A DNA stretch of 64,000 bases, taken from the NCBI GenBank assembly GCA_937902315.1, contig CALGUG010000055.1:1-64000 (forward strand), in the 5' to 3' direction. The position numbers and the translations under genes were made by a program. The stretch's first letter is position 1. Every line of letters begins with the position of its first letter. Below are positions 19,467 to 27,899 of the stretch, one piece after another. The notes under the pieces are model-generated. The model searched no databases, was not told the DNA's origin, and saw only the letters and a program-made list of their open reading frames with translations. This stretch comes from an uncultured Chloroflexales bacterium (GTDB taxonomy: Bacteria; Chloroflexota; Chloroflexia; Chloroflexales; Chloroflexaceae).

Positions 19467-20465
19467 TTAGCTTTGTTGTTCTTGCCAGAGTTTCAGCAGT
19501 TCGGTCTCGCGCTCGGCTGTGAGAGCCTTGTGGCCTTGCAGTACTTCGGGCTTGGCCTTGAACCAAGCGATGGTTGCTTGCACCGTTTCGGCCAAGGGCC
19601 GGAAGCGTAGACCCAAAGTGATCGCGGCCTCGCAGCGAACGCGCATCAGGCGCTGCGCCTCTTCGCCCGGCAACCAGAGCGGCAGGCCCGTCCAAGGTTG
19701 CACCTCGTGCGCGAGCAGCCACTCTTCGGGTAGCCAGTGGATCTGGCTGGCGCGCTCGCTCTGGCGCTGACACTCGGCGATCACCTCGCCTAGGGTGAGC
19801 GGCTCGGCTGGGCCAGTTGCGTTGTAACGCCCAACCACACCGCGCTCAGCAGCGCTGACCGTCCATTCGGCCAGATCGCGCACATCGATCACCTGCACAG
19901 GCTGGTCGGGGCTGCCCGGCGCGATCACATCCCCTCCGCGTTGCAGGCGCTCGGGCCAGTAGGTGAAGCGGTGGGTCGGGTCGTAGGGGCCGACGATCAG
20001 GCCGGCGCGAACCGCGTGAACTTTGTCCGGCAGTGCCGCTTCGGCGGCCTCTTCGCAGAGCGCTTTGAGCGCACCGTAGTTTGCACCGATCTCTGTGGCT
20101 TCGGGGTCGTCGGTCTGGGCCAGCGGCGCGCTCTCATCGATGATCTCGGGCAGCGGTTCGGCATAGACCGAAATGGTCGAGATAAAAGTGTAGTGAGCGA
20201 TGTTCGGCCCGATCACTTCGAGCAGCGCACGCACTTGGCGCGGAAAATAGGCGCTCGGATCGATCACGGCGTCCCAAGTGCGTCCGGCCAACTTGAGAAG
20301 ATCTTGGCTGTTGTTGCGGTCGCCTTGGATCTGTTCGAGGCCGGCGGGCACAACTTGGCTGTTGTTGCCGCGGTTAAACAGTGTTAGCTGGTGGCCGCGC
20401 CGCAGAGCGCTATCGACAATGTGGCGCCCCAGAAAACGGGTGCCACCGATGATCAATATTCGCAC
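19467..20465 (-). CDS. NAD-dependent epimerase/dehydratase (atypical SDR)
   Basis: The 332-residue extended short-chain dehydrogenase starts at a GTG (MRILIIGGTRFLGRHIV). AAAGG lies 7 bases upstream, and the longer open frame has no such site. The nucleotide-binding motif is GGTRFLG at 7-13, the variant of CSP41-like and related SDR families. Substrate is probably a nucleotide sugar or another NAD-linked metabolite. The canonical YxxxK is not obvious (NYGALK may stand in for it), so catalysis is uncertain. It has no clear operon partner; a family B repeat lies upstream. Confidence 0.88.
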   Translation of the reverse strand: MRILIIGGTRFLGRHIVDSALRRGHQLTLFNRGNNSQVVPAGLEQIQGDRNNSQDLLKLAGRTWDAVIDPSAYFPRQVRALLEVIGPNIAHYTFISTISVYAEPLPEIIDESAPLAQTDDPEATEIGANYGALKALCEEAAEAALPDKVHAVRAGLIVGPYDPTHRFTYWPERLQRGGDVIAPGSPDQPVQVIDVRDLAEWTVSAAERGVVGRYNATGPAEPLTLGEVIAECQRQSERASQIHWLPEEWLLAHEVQPWTGLPLWLPGEEAQRLMRVRCEAAITLGLRFRPLAETVQATIAWFKAKPEVLQGHKALTAERETELLKLWQEQQS

Positions 20466-20777
20466 GTAAAAACCTTTCTTCTTTTCCGAACGAGAGCATA
20501 TGCGAAGGCAAGCGAGGCCAAAAAAGATCGCTCTCGAAGCTAATAGTCGCAGCGAGCTTAGACGGAGATCGGCCTTGTTGTGCAAATGCTTTGTTTGAAA
20601 TTATTATGAATGCGTTGTCAAGAAGTAGCTGCGCGCTCTGTGCTGCCTTGGTGGGAGTATGTGCCTGTTGCGAGCTGACTGCGTTTGAGAGGGGCGCGCT
20701 CGATGATCTGATAGCGGGTCTGCACGATCTGTTCAGCGTTCTGGCGGAGAGGCGGCTAGCCCTCATTCGGCTTCTAG

Positions 20778-20800
20778 CGCGTCCGCCTTCGGCTATCAAC
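20778..20800 (-). repeat. Family B intergenic repeat, copy B5
   Basis: Reverse-strand core (GCGTCCGCCTTCGGCTATCA) with one change from the consensus. It is preceded by GGCGGCTAGCC like copies B4 and B9. Confidence 0.8.
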
Positions 20801-20885
20801 ATCCCTTCCATCAAAAGTGGGCTGCTCTTTGTGCGCTGAGGCCGCCCTCCCAATCCCAGCTAACAACAAGATCTCGAAAGGGAAC

Positions 20886-20918
20886 AAAAAGGTGCCCTCC
20901 TTGCTTAGAGGACACCTT
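20886..20918 (-). terminator. Terminator of the 20978-21412 membrane gene
   Basis: On the minus strand AAGGTGTCCTC and GAGGGCACCTT form an 11-bp stem with one mismatch, followed by TTTTT. It lies 60 bp past the stop codon. Confidence 0.8.
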
Positions 20919-20977
20919 GCTTTGCTGTTTGTGTTGTGTACGGGCGTTCGACCGAGCCGATGGCGCTGTTCGGCAGC

Positions 20978-21412
20978 TTAAGAGGAGCTTGCTCCGCGCA
21001 TTTCAGCGCTCGCGGGCGTTTCGGGCTCGCGCATGCCCGCCGCCACGCAGAGCAGAATCACGCCGAGCAGCAACACGCCCCAGCCCCACTGCATCTGAAC
21101 GTTGACCAAACCTGCGAAGGGATTCTTTTCAAGCTCCAATTGCACTTTCATAAGCGTGATGCTGGCGCTGACATTCATATAGCTGTAGCCGATCAAGCCC
21201 AAGCTGGCCAGCGCGACGATCCAGAGCCAGCCGTAGCGTTTGATGCCCACTAACAGGGCTGCGACCAAAGCCAGCACCAAAACAATGATGCCATCGCCTC
21301 TGCCGTTGTTGAAGTAGTTGATTGTGCCAACGATCGGCATGCTCACCAAAGGCATAAACACCCCGAGCCCTAAAGCCGCCGCCCCGATAAATCCTACCAC
21401 TTGTCGGTTCAT
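20978..21412 (-). CDS. Conserved small four-helix membrane protein
   Basis: The 144-residue protein has four hydrophobic helices and a short charged C-terminal tail. AAGGAG lies 7 bases before the ATG at 21412, which favours it over an ATG 21 bases further upstream. The segment MPIVGTINYFNNGRGDGIIVL resembles a widespread uncharacterised membrane family with the pattern PIVG-NYF-GxGDG. The conserved NGRGDG lies between helices 1 and 2. No function can be assigned. It stands alone between terminators. Confidence 0.8.
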   Translation of the reverse strand: MNRQVVGFIGAAALGLGVFMPLVSMPIVGTINYFNNGRGDGIIVLVLALVAALLVGIKRYGWLWIVALASLGLIGYSYMNVSASITLMKVQLELEKNPFAGLVNVQMQWGWGVLLLGVILLCVAAGMREPETPASAEMRGASSS

Positions 21413-21727
21413 TGTTGTGCTCCTTATCGACAAAAGCCTATCTCGCCTTAGCTTAACGCTCGATAAGGGCGCAAATGTGCACTCAGGACGTTTGCTTTGC
21501 GGTTTTGAGGAAAATAGTTACTGTTGAGCGATAGGGCCTTTTACAACGATTGTTACCTGAATCGTACAATCGCTGCTCGTTTTTGCCGATTTCAATATAT
21601 CTGTTTCGGCTTCGCAAAGGGAGCAGCATAAACGAATGCCGCTCGAATGATTAGCGGAAGGATGTATACCGTGGCATTGCTAAGCTTTTCTGAGGATGGA
21701 CCCAACGGGTGGAAGAGGGTATTCAAG

Positions 21728-21763
21728 TGGCGCACCTTAGGTTTGGAATAGGAAGGTGCGCCA
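21728..21763 (-). terminator. Hairpin after the carbinolamine dehydratase gene
   Basis: A perfect 11-bp inverted repeat TGGCGCACCTT / AAGGTGCGCCA lies 17 bp past the stop codon. The T tract is weak, so termination is likely but not certain. Confidence 0.55.
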
Positions 21764-21779
21764 ACTTTGTGCCAGAAGC

Positions 21780-22118
21780 TTAGCCAAAGAGTTTATCGGT
21801 TTTGGCCGCCATAATAAAGTCGTTGCGGTGCAGCCCTTTGATGGCGTGGGTCCACCAACTGACTTTCACTCGACCCCATTCGGTGAGCAGGGCCGGATGG
21901 TGGCGCTCCTCTTCGGCCAGCGCCCCGACCTTGTTGGTGAAGGCCAGCGCATCGACGAAGTTTTTAAAGCGAAAGACCCGCTCTAGGCGGGGAATCCCAT
22001 CGATCTCGTTGATCTCCCATTCGGGTATCTGAGGTTTGAGTTCGGCCTCTTCTTCTGCGGTCACGCGGGGCGCGTCAGAGCGACAGGCGACGCAGCGTTC
22101 TTGATAAAGTGTAGCCAT
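21780..22118 (-). CDS. phhB: Pterin-4a-carbinolamine dehydratase
   Basis: The 112-residue protein has the family signature EEERHHPALLTEW with catalytic His73 and His74, and a third conserved His91 in WWTHAIKGL. It dehydrates 4a-hydroxytetrahydrobiopterin to quinonoid dihydropterin during pterin recycling, and small homologues are also made without a pterin hydroxylase nearby. GGGAG precedes the ATG at 22118; the open frame upstream lacks a start with a ribosome site. Cys9 and Cys12 form an N-terminal CxxC not needed for the known activity. It is divergent from the oxidoreductase-like gene at 22235. No phenylalanine hydroxylase is in the window. Confidence 0.93.
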   Translation of the reverse strand: MATLYQERCVACRSDAPRVTAEEEAELKPQIPEWEINEIDGIPRLERVFRFKNFVDALAFTNKVGALAEEERHHPALLTEWGRVKVSWWTHAIKGLHRNDFIMAAKTDKLFG

Positions 22119-22139
22119 TTGCGGTCTCCCTTTCTGTAG

Positions 22140-22184
22140 CTCAGATCTGCTTTGCTTGACAAGCATCTCAGATCTGGCTATGAT
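22140..22184 (+). promoter_or_regulatory. Promoter with repeated CTCAGATCTG sites
   Basis: TTGACA (22156-22161), a 17-bp spacer and TATGAT (22179-22184) form a near-consensus promoter for the 22235 gene. CTCAGATCTG, containing the palindrome CAGATCTG, occurs at 22140-22149 and again at 22167-22176 inside the spacer, 27 bp apart. The repeat placement suggests a regulator dimer site; no regulator is adjacent. Confidence 0.65.
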
Positions 22185-22234
22185 GCGCTTAATTCTCATT
22201 AATCTTTAGCAAGAAACATGGGTTAGAGGCAAGC

Positions 22235-22651
22235 ATGTCAACAGAGCAGATTCCAAGCAAGCCGGTTCCCGAGACGCATCGTGATCTGATCGAGCGGCCG
22301 ATTGTGGCGGCGCTGGCAACCACCCTGCCAGATGGAACGCCTCAGGTTACCCCGATCTGGTTCGATAGCGATGAGGAAGGGTATATCTATTTTAATACCG
22401 CTGAAGGTCGTTTGAAAGATCGTGCGATTCGCAAAACGCCTTATGTGGCTTTCACCATCATCGACCCCGACAACCCCTACCGTTATATCGCGGCTCGCGG
22501 TCCGGTGGTAGAGACCTCGTATGAGCACGGGCGCGAGCATATCAATCAGCTCTCGGCGCGCTATACGGGCGATCCGGTCTATCCAGTGCCGGAAGGCCAA
22601 GTGCGCGTGCGCTACAAGGTCGCGATCGAGCATGTCTTTGTGAGCGGCTAA
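22235..22651 (+). CDS. PPOX-class F420/FMN-dependent oxidoreductase-like protein
   Basis: The 138-residue protein has the split-barrel flavin-binding pattern: VAALATTLPDGTPQVTPIWF at 25-44, YIYFNTAEGRLKDRAIRKTPYV at 54-75 and an ARGPV strand. This matches the pyridoxamine-phosphate-oxidase-like class that often uses F420. It should reduce or bind a flavin-type cofactor; the substrate is unknown. AGAGG lies 6 bases before the ATG. A strong promoter precedes it and a bidirectional terminator follows, so it is monocistronic. Confidence 0.9.
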   Translation: MSTEQIPSKPVPETHRDLIERPIVAALATTLPDGTPQVTPIWFDSDEEGYIYFNTAEGRLKDRAIRKTPYVAFTIIDPDNPYRYIAARGPVVETSYEHGREHINQLSARYTGDPVYPVPEGQVRVRYKVAIEHVFVSG

Positions 22652-22673
22652 AACACAGCGTTTTGCGAAATGA

Positions 22674-22715
22674 AAAACGACAAGCCAGCGCTTGAAGGCA
22701 TTGGCTTGTCGTTTT
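22674..22715. terminator. Bidirectional terminator
   Basis: A perfect 14-bp stem AAAACGACAAGCCA / TGGCTTGTCGTTTT serves both convergent genes, giving TTTT on either strand. Confidence 0.9.
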
Positions 22716-22735
22716 GATCTTGAAGGGAGCAGGCT

Positions 22736-23779
22736 TTAGAAGAAGATCTTCGCCAGCTTCAAAATACCCTGATTCCAGGGAACACGGTGCGAAACGCCCG
22801 AGGTGTTCTTGAAGCGATCGAGGTTGGCAACGTACCAGCGGTAGTTGCGAATCAAGGCGTCTTTATTGGAATACTTCGGCTTGTATCCCAGCTTCTTCTC
22901 GGCCTTTTCGATCGAGACAAACGAGTCGGTGGCGGCTGTTTCGTAGACCCACTTGTAGAGCGGCGAGAGATGCAGAGCCTCAAGGAAGCGCAGGGTCCAG
23001 ATCATCGGCGCTGCTGGGAAGGTCTTGATCTTTTTACCGTAGCCAGCCTCGTCGAGTACGGCCTGATAGTCTTCCTTCATGGTGGTGTAGACTTTGGCGC
23101 CGATGTTGTAGGTATCGTTCGCGACCTTTTCGTCTAAGGTGGCGCAGAGGTAGATCGCTTGGCAGAGGTCTTCTACATCTAGCAGTTGGTAGCGGTTTTT
23201 GCCGTTGCCGATCATAGGGAAGCCCTTGCCGTCGTGGGCCCAGTCGTAGAGCAGCGCGAAGACGCCTAAGCGCTCGGGGCCAACAAACGACTTCGGACGA
23301 ATGATCGGTACACACATGCCCTTCTCGCGATATTCGAGACAGACCTCTTCGGCCATAATCTTGGCTTTGCCGTAGGGGCCAACGCCATCGAGTTTGTCGT
23401 CTTCCAAGAGCGGGTGGTGATCGGGAATACCGTAGACGGCGGTCGAGGAGATATGGATAACGCGCTTGACACCGTGGTTATAGGCCGATTCTAAGATGTT
23501 GCGCGTGCCATCTACATCGGTTGTAAAGATGTCTTGGGGCTTGTAGAGCGGCAGGGCTGCGGCGGTATGCACCACTACGTCGACCTTTTGCATAGCGATA
23601 TCGACTATGCGGCGGTCGCGGATATCGCCTTTGATGATGCTGACCTTATTGATCACATCTTCATAATCGAAATCGGCCATATCGAGCGAGGTGACCTGAT
23701 GACCGCGCTCTAAGAGGTAGCGGGTTAGGTTAATTCCTAAAAAGCCTGCTCCACCAGTAATTAAAAAACGTTTACCCAT
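22736..23779 (-). CDS. NAD-dependent epimerase/dehydratase (nucleotide-sugar SDR)
   Basis: The 347-residue extended SDR has the Rossmann motif GGAGFLG at 9-15, a conserved HISSTAVYG strand and the catalytic YGKAK. The length and C-terminal substrate domain fit UDP-hexose epimerases or dehydratases, but the exact sugar is not determined. A C-terminal extension (about residues 310-347, ending LKLAKIFF) is unusual and could lie on the membrane. The ribosome site is weak (AAGGA 13 bases upstream). It is alone on its strand between a terminator and a 500-bp gap. Confidence 0.9.
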   Translation of the reverse strand: MGKRFLITGGAGFLGINLTRYLLERGHQVTSLDMADFDYEDVINKVSIIKGDIRDRRIVDIAMQKVDVVVHTAAALPLYKPQDIFTTDVDGTRNILESAYNHGVKRVIHISSTAVYGIPDHHPLLEDDKLDGVGPYGKAKIMAEEVCLEYREKGMCVPIIRPKSFVGPERLGVFALLYDWAHDGKGFPMIGNGKNRYQLLDVEDLCQAIYLCATLDEKVANDTYNIGAKVYTTMKEDYQAVLDEAGYGKKIKTFPAAPMIWTLRFLEALHLSPLYKWVYETAATDSFVSIEKAEKKLGYKPKYSNKDALIRNYRWYVANLDRFKNTSGVSHRVPWNQGILKLAKIFF

Positions 23780-24279
23780 AATGAGGTAGATTCCTTACTT
23801 CTCAAATCACACTGAACACCATAGTAGCACGGCGTTTGTTTGTACCAAGAAGTTATTATCACTGAACTTACTTGTGCACGCAAGATGGCGAGGCGCTTGA
23901 GAGCGAGCCTTCCTCGCTTAGAGCCATGCAGTAGTGTTTCAGATTCCAGAATCGAACGTGCTAGAACACGCCTATAGAGTGCGCAAAAGCCTTGCGCTAC
24001 TTCCTGTAAGGCGCATTTACGAGCCGAGTCTAGTATACCATTGGAAGGGCGAAAGCTTTTTATAAACAGGACATTTCTTCACCAAGCGCTATACTTTCGC
24101 AACCGAAAGCCGTTTTCGTTTCGGCGCTTGCTGCAACAAAGAGACAGCCCGCGAAGTCTGGTATGATCAGGCTGCAAACATACTAAGAGAGATTGCATGG
24201 CATTAGAAAGAACTAGCCATCGAGTACGCCTATGTGTGCTATACTCAGCCGGAATCTAGTGCCTACGTTATAGGGAAAA
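23780..24279. other. 500-bp gap between divergent genes
   Basis: The gap separates the divergent epimerase and methyltransferase genes. I see no ORF with a ribosome site, no repeat of families A or B, and no RNA gene. It should contain the two promoters. Confidence 0.5.
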
Positions 24280-25368
24280 GTGATGATCGATCGTAAATTA
24301 TTTCCGTTGCTTCAGTGCCCTACCTGTGCTTCTCGCAATCTGTACGTGACCGATGAAGCGGTTCATTGCGCTGACTGCAACAACGATTACCCGTTCAGAA
24401 ATGGGTATATTGATTTGATGCCTCGCGGCCTTGAGTACGATTATGTTTCAAAGTATGTTGCCGAAGAGGAGCAGCTCTCGGAAGAGCTCGATTATCGCGA
24501 GCTTGCGCCGCCCTTGCTTGCAGCGGGTGTGCGCGATCGCACTATGCGCCGTCTTCTGCAACTGAATGCTAACGATATCGTGCTCGATAATGGCTGTGGT
24601 AGTGCTAAACATGCGGTTTGGAACGAGCAATATGTGCATCTTATGGTTGGTAGCGATCCGGCGACGATGTTTGCCGATCGTGCGCTTGAGAAGGTGGCCT
24701 TGGCTAAAGCCGACTCGCGCAACCTGCCTTTTGCGCCCAACACGTTTACCAAATCGTTTTCGATCGATATCCTTGAGCACTTCCCGCGCCCTGTGATCGA
24801 CGACTATCTACGCGAGACTGCGCGCATTCTCAAACCCGGCGGTCGCATGTTGGTCTTCTCGAACACACGCGAACGTTCACCGATTCAACCCATCATCGAC
24901 ATCAGCCGCAAGATCGGCAAACTCTTTGTTAAGGCGGGCGTCTACGACTTCGAACGCGAAGCGCTGCGTAAGTCCGATCATCTCAAGGCGCTTGAGACTT
25001 GGGAGGACGTGTTAGATGCTATGCATAAAGCGGGTCTGCGCCCTGTGAAGGTGATCTACTGGAACAGCCTCTTTACAACCTTTGTCGAACACGTCTTGAT
25101 GAAACTCGGCGAGGCGATAATTGGCCGCCAGAAGGGCAAAAAGGCCAAGCAGCCCAAGCACAATAGCGAAGCTTCGGCTGCGATTACGCCGGGCACCGCT
25201 CGTGAGATCCGCGCACGCCAGCGTATGCGCGAACGTCTCGAAAAGAAGGGCTTGGTCTATTATGCGCTCTACGCTGTGACCTTAATGATGGAACTTGATC
25301 TTTGGCTCTTCGGTTGGATGCGTTGTGGGAGCTACTTCATTTTGGTAGAGAAGCCTTCTGATAGCTGA
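24280..25368 (+). CDS. Methyltransferase with N-terminal zinc ribbon
   Basis: The 362-residue protein begins with a Trm112-like zinc ribbon (CPTC at 13-16, CADC at 30-33). A class I SAM-dependent methyltransferase domain follows: the SAM motif is VLDNGCGSAKH (Gly-rich loop, about residues 101-111) and the later motif is SIDILEHFPRP. The C-terminal 120 residues have a basic linker and a hydrophobic helix near 320-345, suggesting membrane attachment. Substrate is unknown; such fusions methylate lipids, quinones or sugars. A GTG at 24280 and an ATG at 24283 are both possible starts, with AGGGA just upstream. It is followed by ung after only 15 bp. Confidence 0.88.
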   Translation: MMIDRKLFPLLQCPTCASRNLYVTDEAVHCADCNNDYPFRNGYIDLMPRGLEYDYVSKYVAEEEQLSEELDYRELAPPLLAAGVRDRTMRRLLQLNANDIVLDNGCGSAKHAVWNEQYVHLMVGSDPATMFADRALEKVALAKADSRNLPFAPNTFTKSFSIDILEHFPRPVIDDYLRETARILKPGGRMLVFSNTRERSPIQPIIDISRKIGKLFVKAGVYDFEREALRKSDHLKALETWEDVLDAMHKAGLRPVKVIYWNSLFTTFVEHVLMKLGEAIIGRQKGKKAKQPKHNSEASAAITPGTAREIRARQRMRERLEKKGLVYYALYAVTLMMELDLWLFGWMRCGSYFILVEKPSDS

Positions 25369-25383
25369 TAGGTGGAGGATTGC

Positions 25384-26061
25384 ATGCGAAACCCTTTTCC
25401 AGAAGCGTGGCAGCCGTATTTGAGCGATCAACTTGAGCAGCCCTATTTTCAGAACTTAACACGTTTTGTGGCGGAAGAGCGCCAAAAGTATACGATCTAT
25501 CCGCCCAAGGGCCAGACCTTTACCGCGCTAGAGCTGACACCCTTTGAAGAGGTGCGCGTGCTGATATTGGGTCAAGACCCGTATCACGGGCCGGGTCAAG
25601 CTCACGGCTTAGCTTTTTCGGTGCAGCCCGGCGTGAAGCCGCCACCGTCGCTAGAGAATATGTTCAAAGAGCTGCACGCCGATATTGGCTGCCCTATTCC
25701 CAAAACCGGCTCGCTTATTCCTTGGGCCAAGCAGGGAGTGCTGCTTTTGAACGCGGTGCTGACCGTGCGCGCAAGAACGGCCAATTCTCATAAAGATAAG
25801 GGTTGGGAACAGTTCACCGATCATATTATTTCGCTTTTGAGCGCGCGTGAGAAGCCGGTGATCTTTGTGTTGTGGGGCGCCTATGCTCGCAAAAAGGTCA
25901 AGCTGATCGATCGCAATCGCCATGTGGTGATCGAATCGGCCCACCCCTCGCCGCTTTCGGCTCACAACGGCTTCTTTGGCAGCCGACCCTTCTCGAAGAT
26001 CAACCAAGCGCTTCAGGCCATGGGCGAAGAGCCGATCGATTGGTGTCTGAGCGACGAGTAG
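25384..26061 (+). CDS. ung: Uracil-DNA glycosylase, family 1
   Basis: The 225-residue protein removes uracil from DNA as the first step of base excision repair. It has the water-activating loop GQDPYHGPGQAHGLAFSV with Asp65, the uracil-binding LLLNAVLTV and the leucine-loop motif HPSPLS with His187. These define family 1 UDG. The ATG at 25384 has GGTGGAGG 5-6 bases upstream; a GTG 12 bases earlier would sit on that site and is rejected. It probably shares a transcript with the methyltransferase in front. Confidence 0.98.
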   Translation: MRNPFPEAWQPYLSDQLEQPYFQNLTRFVAEERQKYTIYPPKGQTFTALELTPFEEVRVLILGQDPYHGPGQAHGLAFSVQPGVKPPPSLENMFKELHADIGCPIPKTGSLIPWAKQGVLLLNAVLTVRARTANSHKDKGWEQFTDHIISLLSAREKPVIFVLWGAYARKKVKLIDRNRHVVIESAHPSPLSAHNGFFGSRPFSKINQALQAMGEEPIDWCLSDE

Positions 26062-26291
26062 AAGCATAGCTTGGGATGGTGAGCGATCGCGCTGCCATCC
26101 CTCCCGTTTTTCATTCCCGTTCTTCCTCTTCCGATCCTCTTTTCTTTCTACCTCATTCCTGTGCGATCTCTAGCCGATCTTTTTCTACAAGCTTGTTAGA
26201 ACCATCTATCAGACGGAATCCGTTTATATGGTTGCGTTTTCGGGCGGTCGCTGCGCGCAGCGAGATACACCCCCAAGTTGTTGGGTGGGAC

Positions 26292-26314
26292 GTTGATAGC
26301 CGTAGGCGGACGCG
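26292..26314 (+). repeat. Family B intergenic repeat, copy B2
   Basis: Exact core, in the 360-bp gap after ung. GGTGGGAC precedes it and GGGAACGAATGG follows. The rest of the gap shows no gene. Confidence 0.85.
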
Positions 26315-26423
26315 GTTGGGAACGAATGGAAGCGAAGGACTTTGCCGCTATAGCTCTGAACTCATCAAGCGAATTCGGTATCAAGCCTGTTCTCGAGACG
26401 CATGTTAGAAAGTGAGCAGTTGC

Positions 26424-27815
26424 ATGAGTGATCGAACACGTTACGATGCGATTATTGTCGGAGCCGGACAGGCGGGTGTGCCACTGGCGCGGGCTTTGGC
26501 TAACGCGGGTCACTACACGGCTATTGTCGAGCGCGAGCATATCGGTGGCACATGCGTGAACGAGGGCTGTACGCCCACCAAAACGATGGTTGCAAGCGGG
26601 CGGGTGGCCTATTTGGTGAAGCGGGCGGCCGATTATGGGGTTGAAGTTGGATCGGTCTCGATCGATATGAAGAAGATTCGTGAGCGCAAACGGGCGATCG
26701 TGCAGGAGTGGCGGAGCGGCAATGAAGAGAGCTTGAAGGCGAGCAAAAAGCTGGATATTTTGATGGGCGCGGCTCAATTTAGTGGTCCCAAAACGCTTGA
26801 GGTTGCGCTCAACGACGGTGGCAAACGCGAACTGAGTGCCGATCTGATCTTTATCAATGTTGGCTTGCGCCCCAGCATTCCACAGATCGAAGGTCTCGAT
26901 CAGATCGACTACTTGACTTCGACCAGCATTATGGAGCTCGATAGGGTGCCCGAGCATCTGGCGGTTTTGGGCGGCGGCTATATCGGCTTGGAGTTCGCAC
27001 AGCTCTTTCGGCGCTTGGGCAGCCGCGTTACGATTCTGCAGCGGGGCGGGCAGCTGCTCCCGCGCGAAGATCTCGATATCGCCCAGGCGCTCACTGAGAT
27101 CTTACTTGAAGATGGCATCGATGTGCGTCTCAACAGTCAGGTGAAGCGGGTTGCTAAGCAGCAAAACGCGATCGAACTTGAAGTGCATCGGGAGGGGAAG
27201 CAGGAGCGCCTTGTGGCGAGCCACGTGTTGGTTGCGACCGGACGACGGCCCAATAGTGACTCGTTGCGGCTTGAGTTGGCGGGCATCGAGTGCGACGATA
27301 AAGGCTTTATCAAGGTCAACGATCGGCTCGAAACGTCGTGCCAAGGGGTGTATGCGCTCGGTGATGTGCACGGCGGCCCCGCTTTTACGCATATCTCTTA
27401 CGACGATTTTCGAATCATTCGCGCCAATCTGATCGAAGGCAAGCAGGCTAGCATCAAAGATCGTCTGCTGCCCTACACGGTCTTTACCGATCCACAGTTG
27501 GGACGCGTCGGTCTGAGCGAACAAGAGGCCCGTCAACGCGGTTATAAGATTCGGGTTGCAAGCTTGCCTATGAGCAGGGTCGCGCGCGCCCGCGAGGTTG
27601 ACGAGAGTCGTGGCCTGATGAAGGCGGTGGTCGACGCCGAGAGCGAGCAGATTTTGGGTGCGGCGGTCTTGGGCATCGAAGGCGGCGAGCTTGCGAGCGC
27701 CCTTCAGCTGGCGATGATGGGCAAGCTACCGTATAGCGCTTTACGCGATGGGGTCTTTTCGCACCCCACCTTGAGTGAAGCTTTCAACAATCTCTTCAGT
27801 GCTATGGAAGCCTAA
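26424..27815 (+). CDS. Mercuric-reductase-like FAD disulfide oxidoreductase
   Basis: The protein of about 463 residues belongs to the class I pyridine nucleotide-disulfide oxidoreductases. It has an FAD motif (IIVGAGQAGVPLA), the redox pair CVNEGCTPTK (Cys44/Cys49), an NAD(P)H motif VLGGGYIGLEFA, and the C-terminal dimer motif SHPTLSEAFNNLF with the active-site base His. It lacks the N-terminal NmerA domain and the C-terminal Cys pair of true MerA, so mercury reduction is unlikely. Thiol, quinone or another disulfide may be the substrate. No lipoamide-complex genes are near. The ATG at 26424 is preferred to a GTG at 26412, but the ribosome site is weak for both. Confidence 0.9.
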   Translation: MSDRTRYDAIIVGAGQAGVPLARALANAGHYTAIVEREHIGGTCVNEGCTPTKTMVASGRVAYLVKRAADYGVEVGSVSIDMKKIRERKRAIVQEWRSGNEESLKASKKLDILMGAAQFSGPKTLEVALNDGGKRELSADLIFINVGLRPSIPQIEGLDQIDYLTSTSIMELDRVPEHLAVLGGGYIGLEFAQLFRRLGSRVTILQRGGQLLPREDLDIAQALTEILLEDGIDVRLNSQVKRVAKQQNAIELEVHREGKQERLVASHVLVATGRRPNSDSLRLELAGIECDDKGFIKVNDRLETSCQGVYALGDVHGGPAFTHISYDDFRIIRANLIEGKQASIKDRLLPYTVFTDPQLGRVGLSEQEARQRGYKIRVASLPMSRVARAREVDESRGLMKAVVDAESEQILGAAVLGIEGGELASALQLAMMGKLPYSALRDGVFSHPTLSEAFNNLFSAMEA

Positions 27816-27837
27816 ATGCTGCTAGTGGAATGTTGGA

Positions 27838-27872
27838 ACAGAGCGCTTCTTTAGCTTCTAGAAGCGCTCTGT
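27838..27872. terminator. Terminator hairpin between convergent genes
   Basis: A perfect 13-bp stem ACAGAGCGCTTCT / AGAAGCGCTCTGT with a 9-base loop lies between the flavoprotein and the helicase gene. The T tract is poor. Confidence 0.6.
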
Positions 27873-27899
27873 TGCTATAGTTGCGACAGTATGGGTGAA

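Noticed and set aside
26424..27815. Naming the flavoprotein merA or lpd
   Set aside because: It lacks the MerA N-terminal domain and C-terminal Cys pair, and no lipoamide-complex genes are near.
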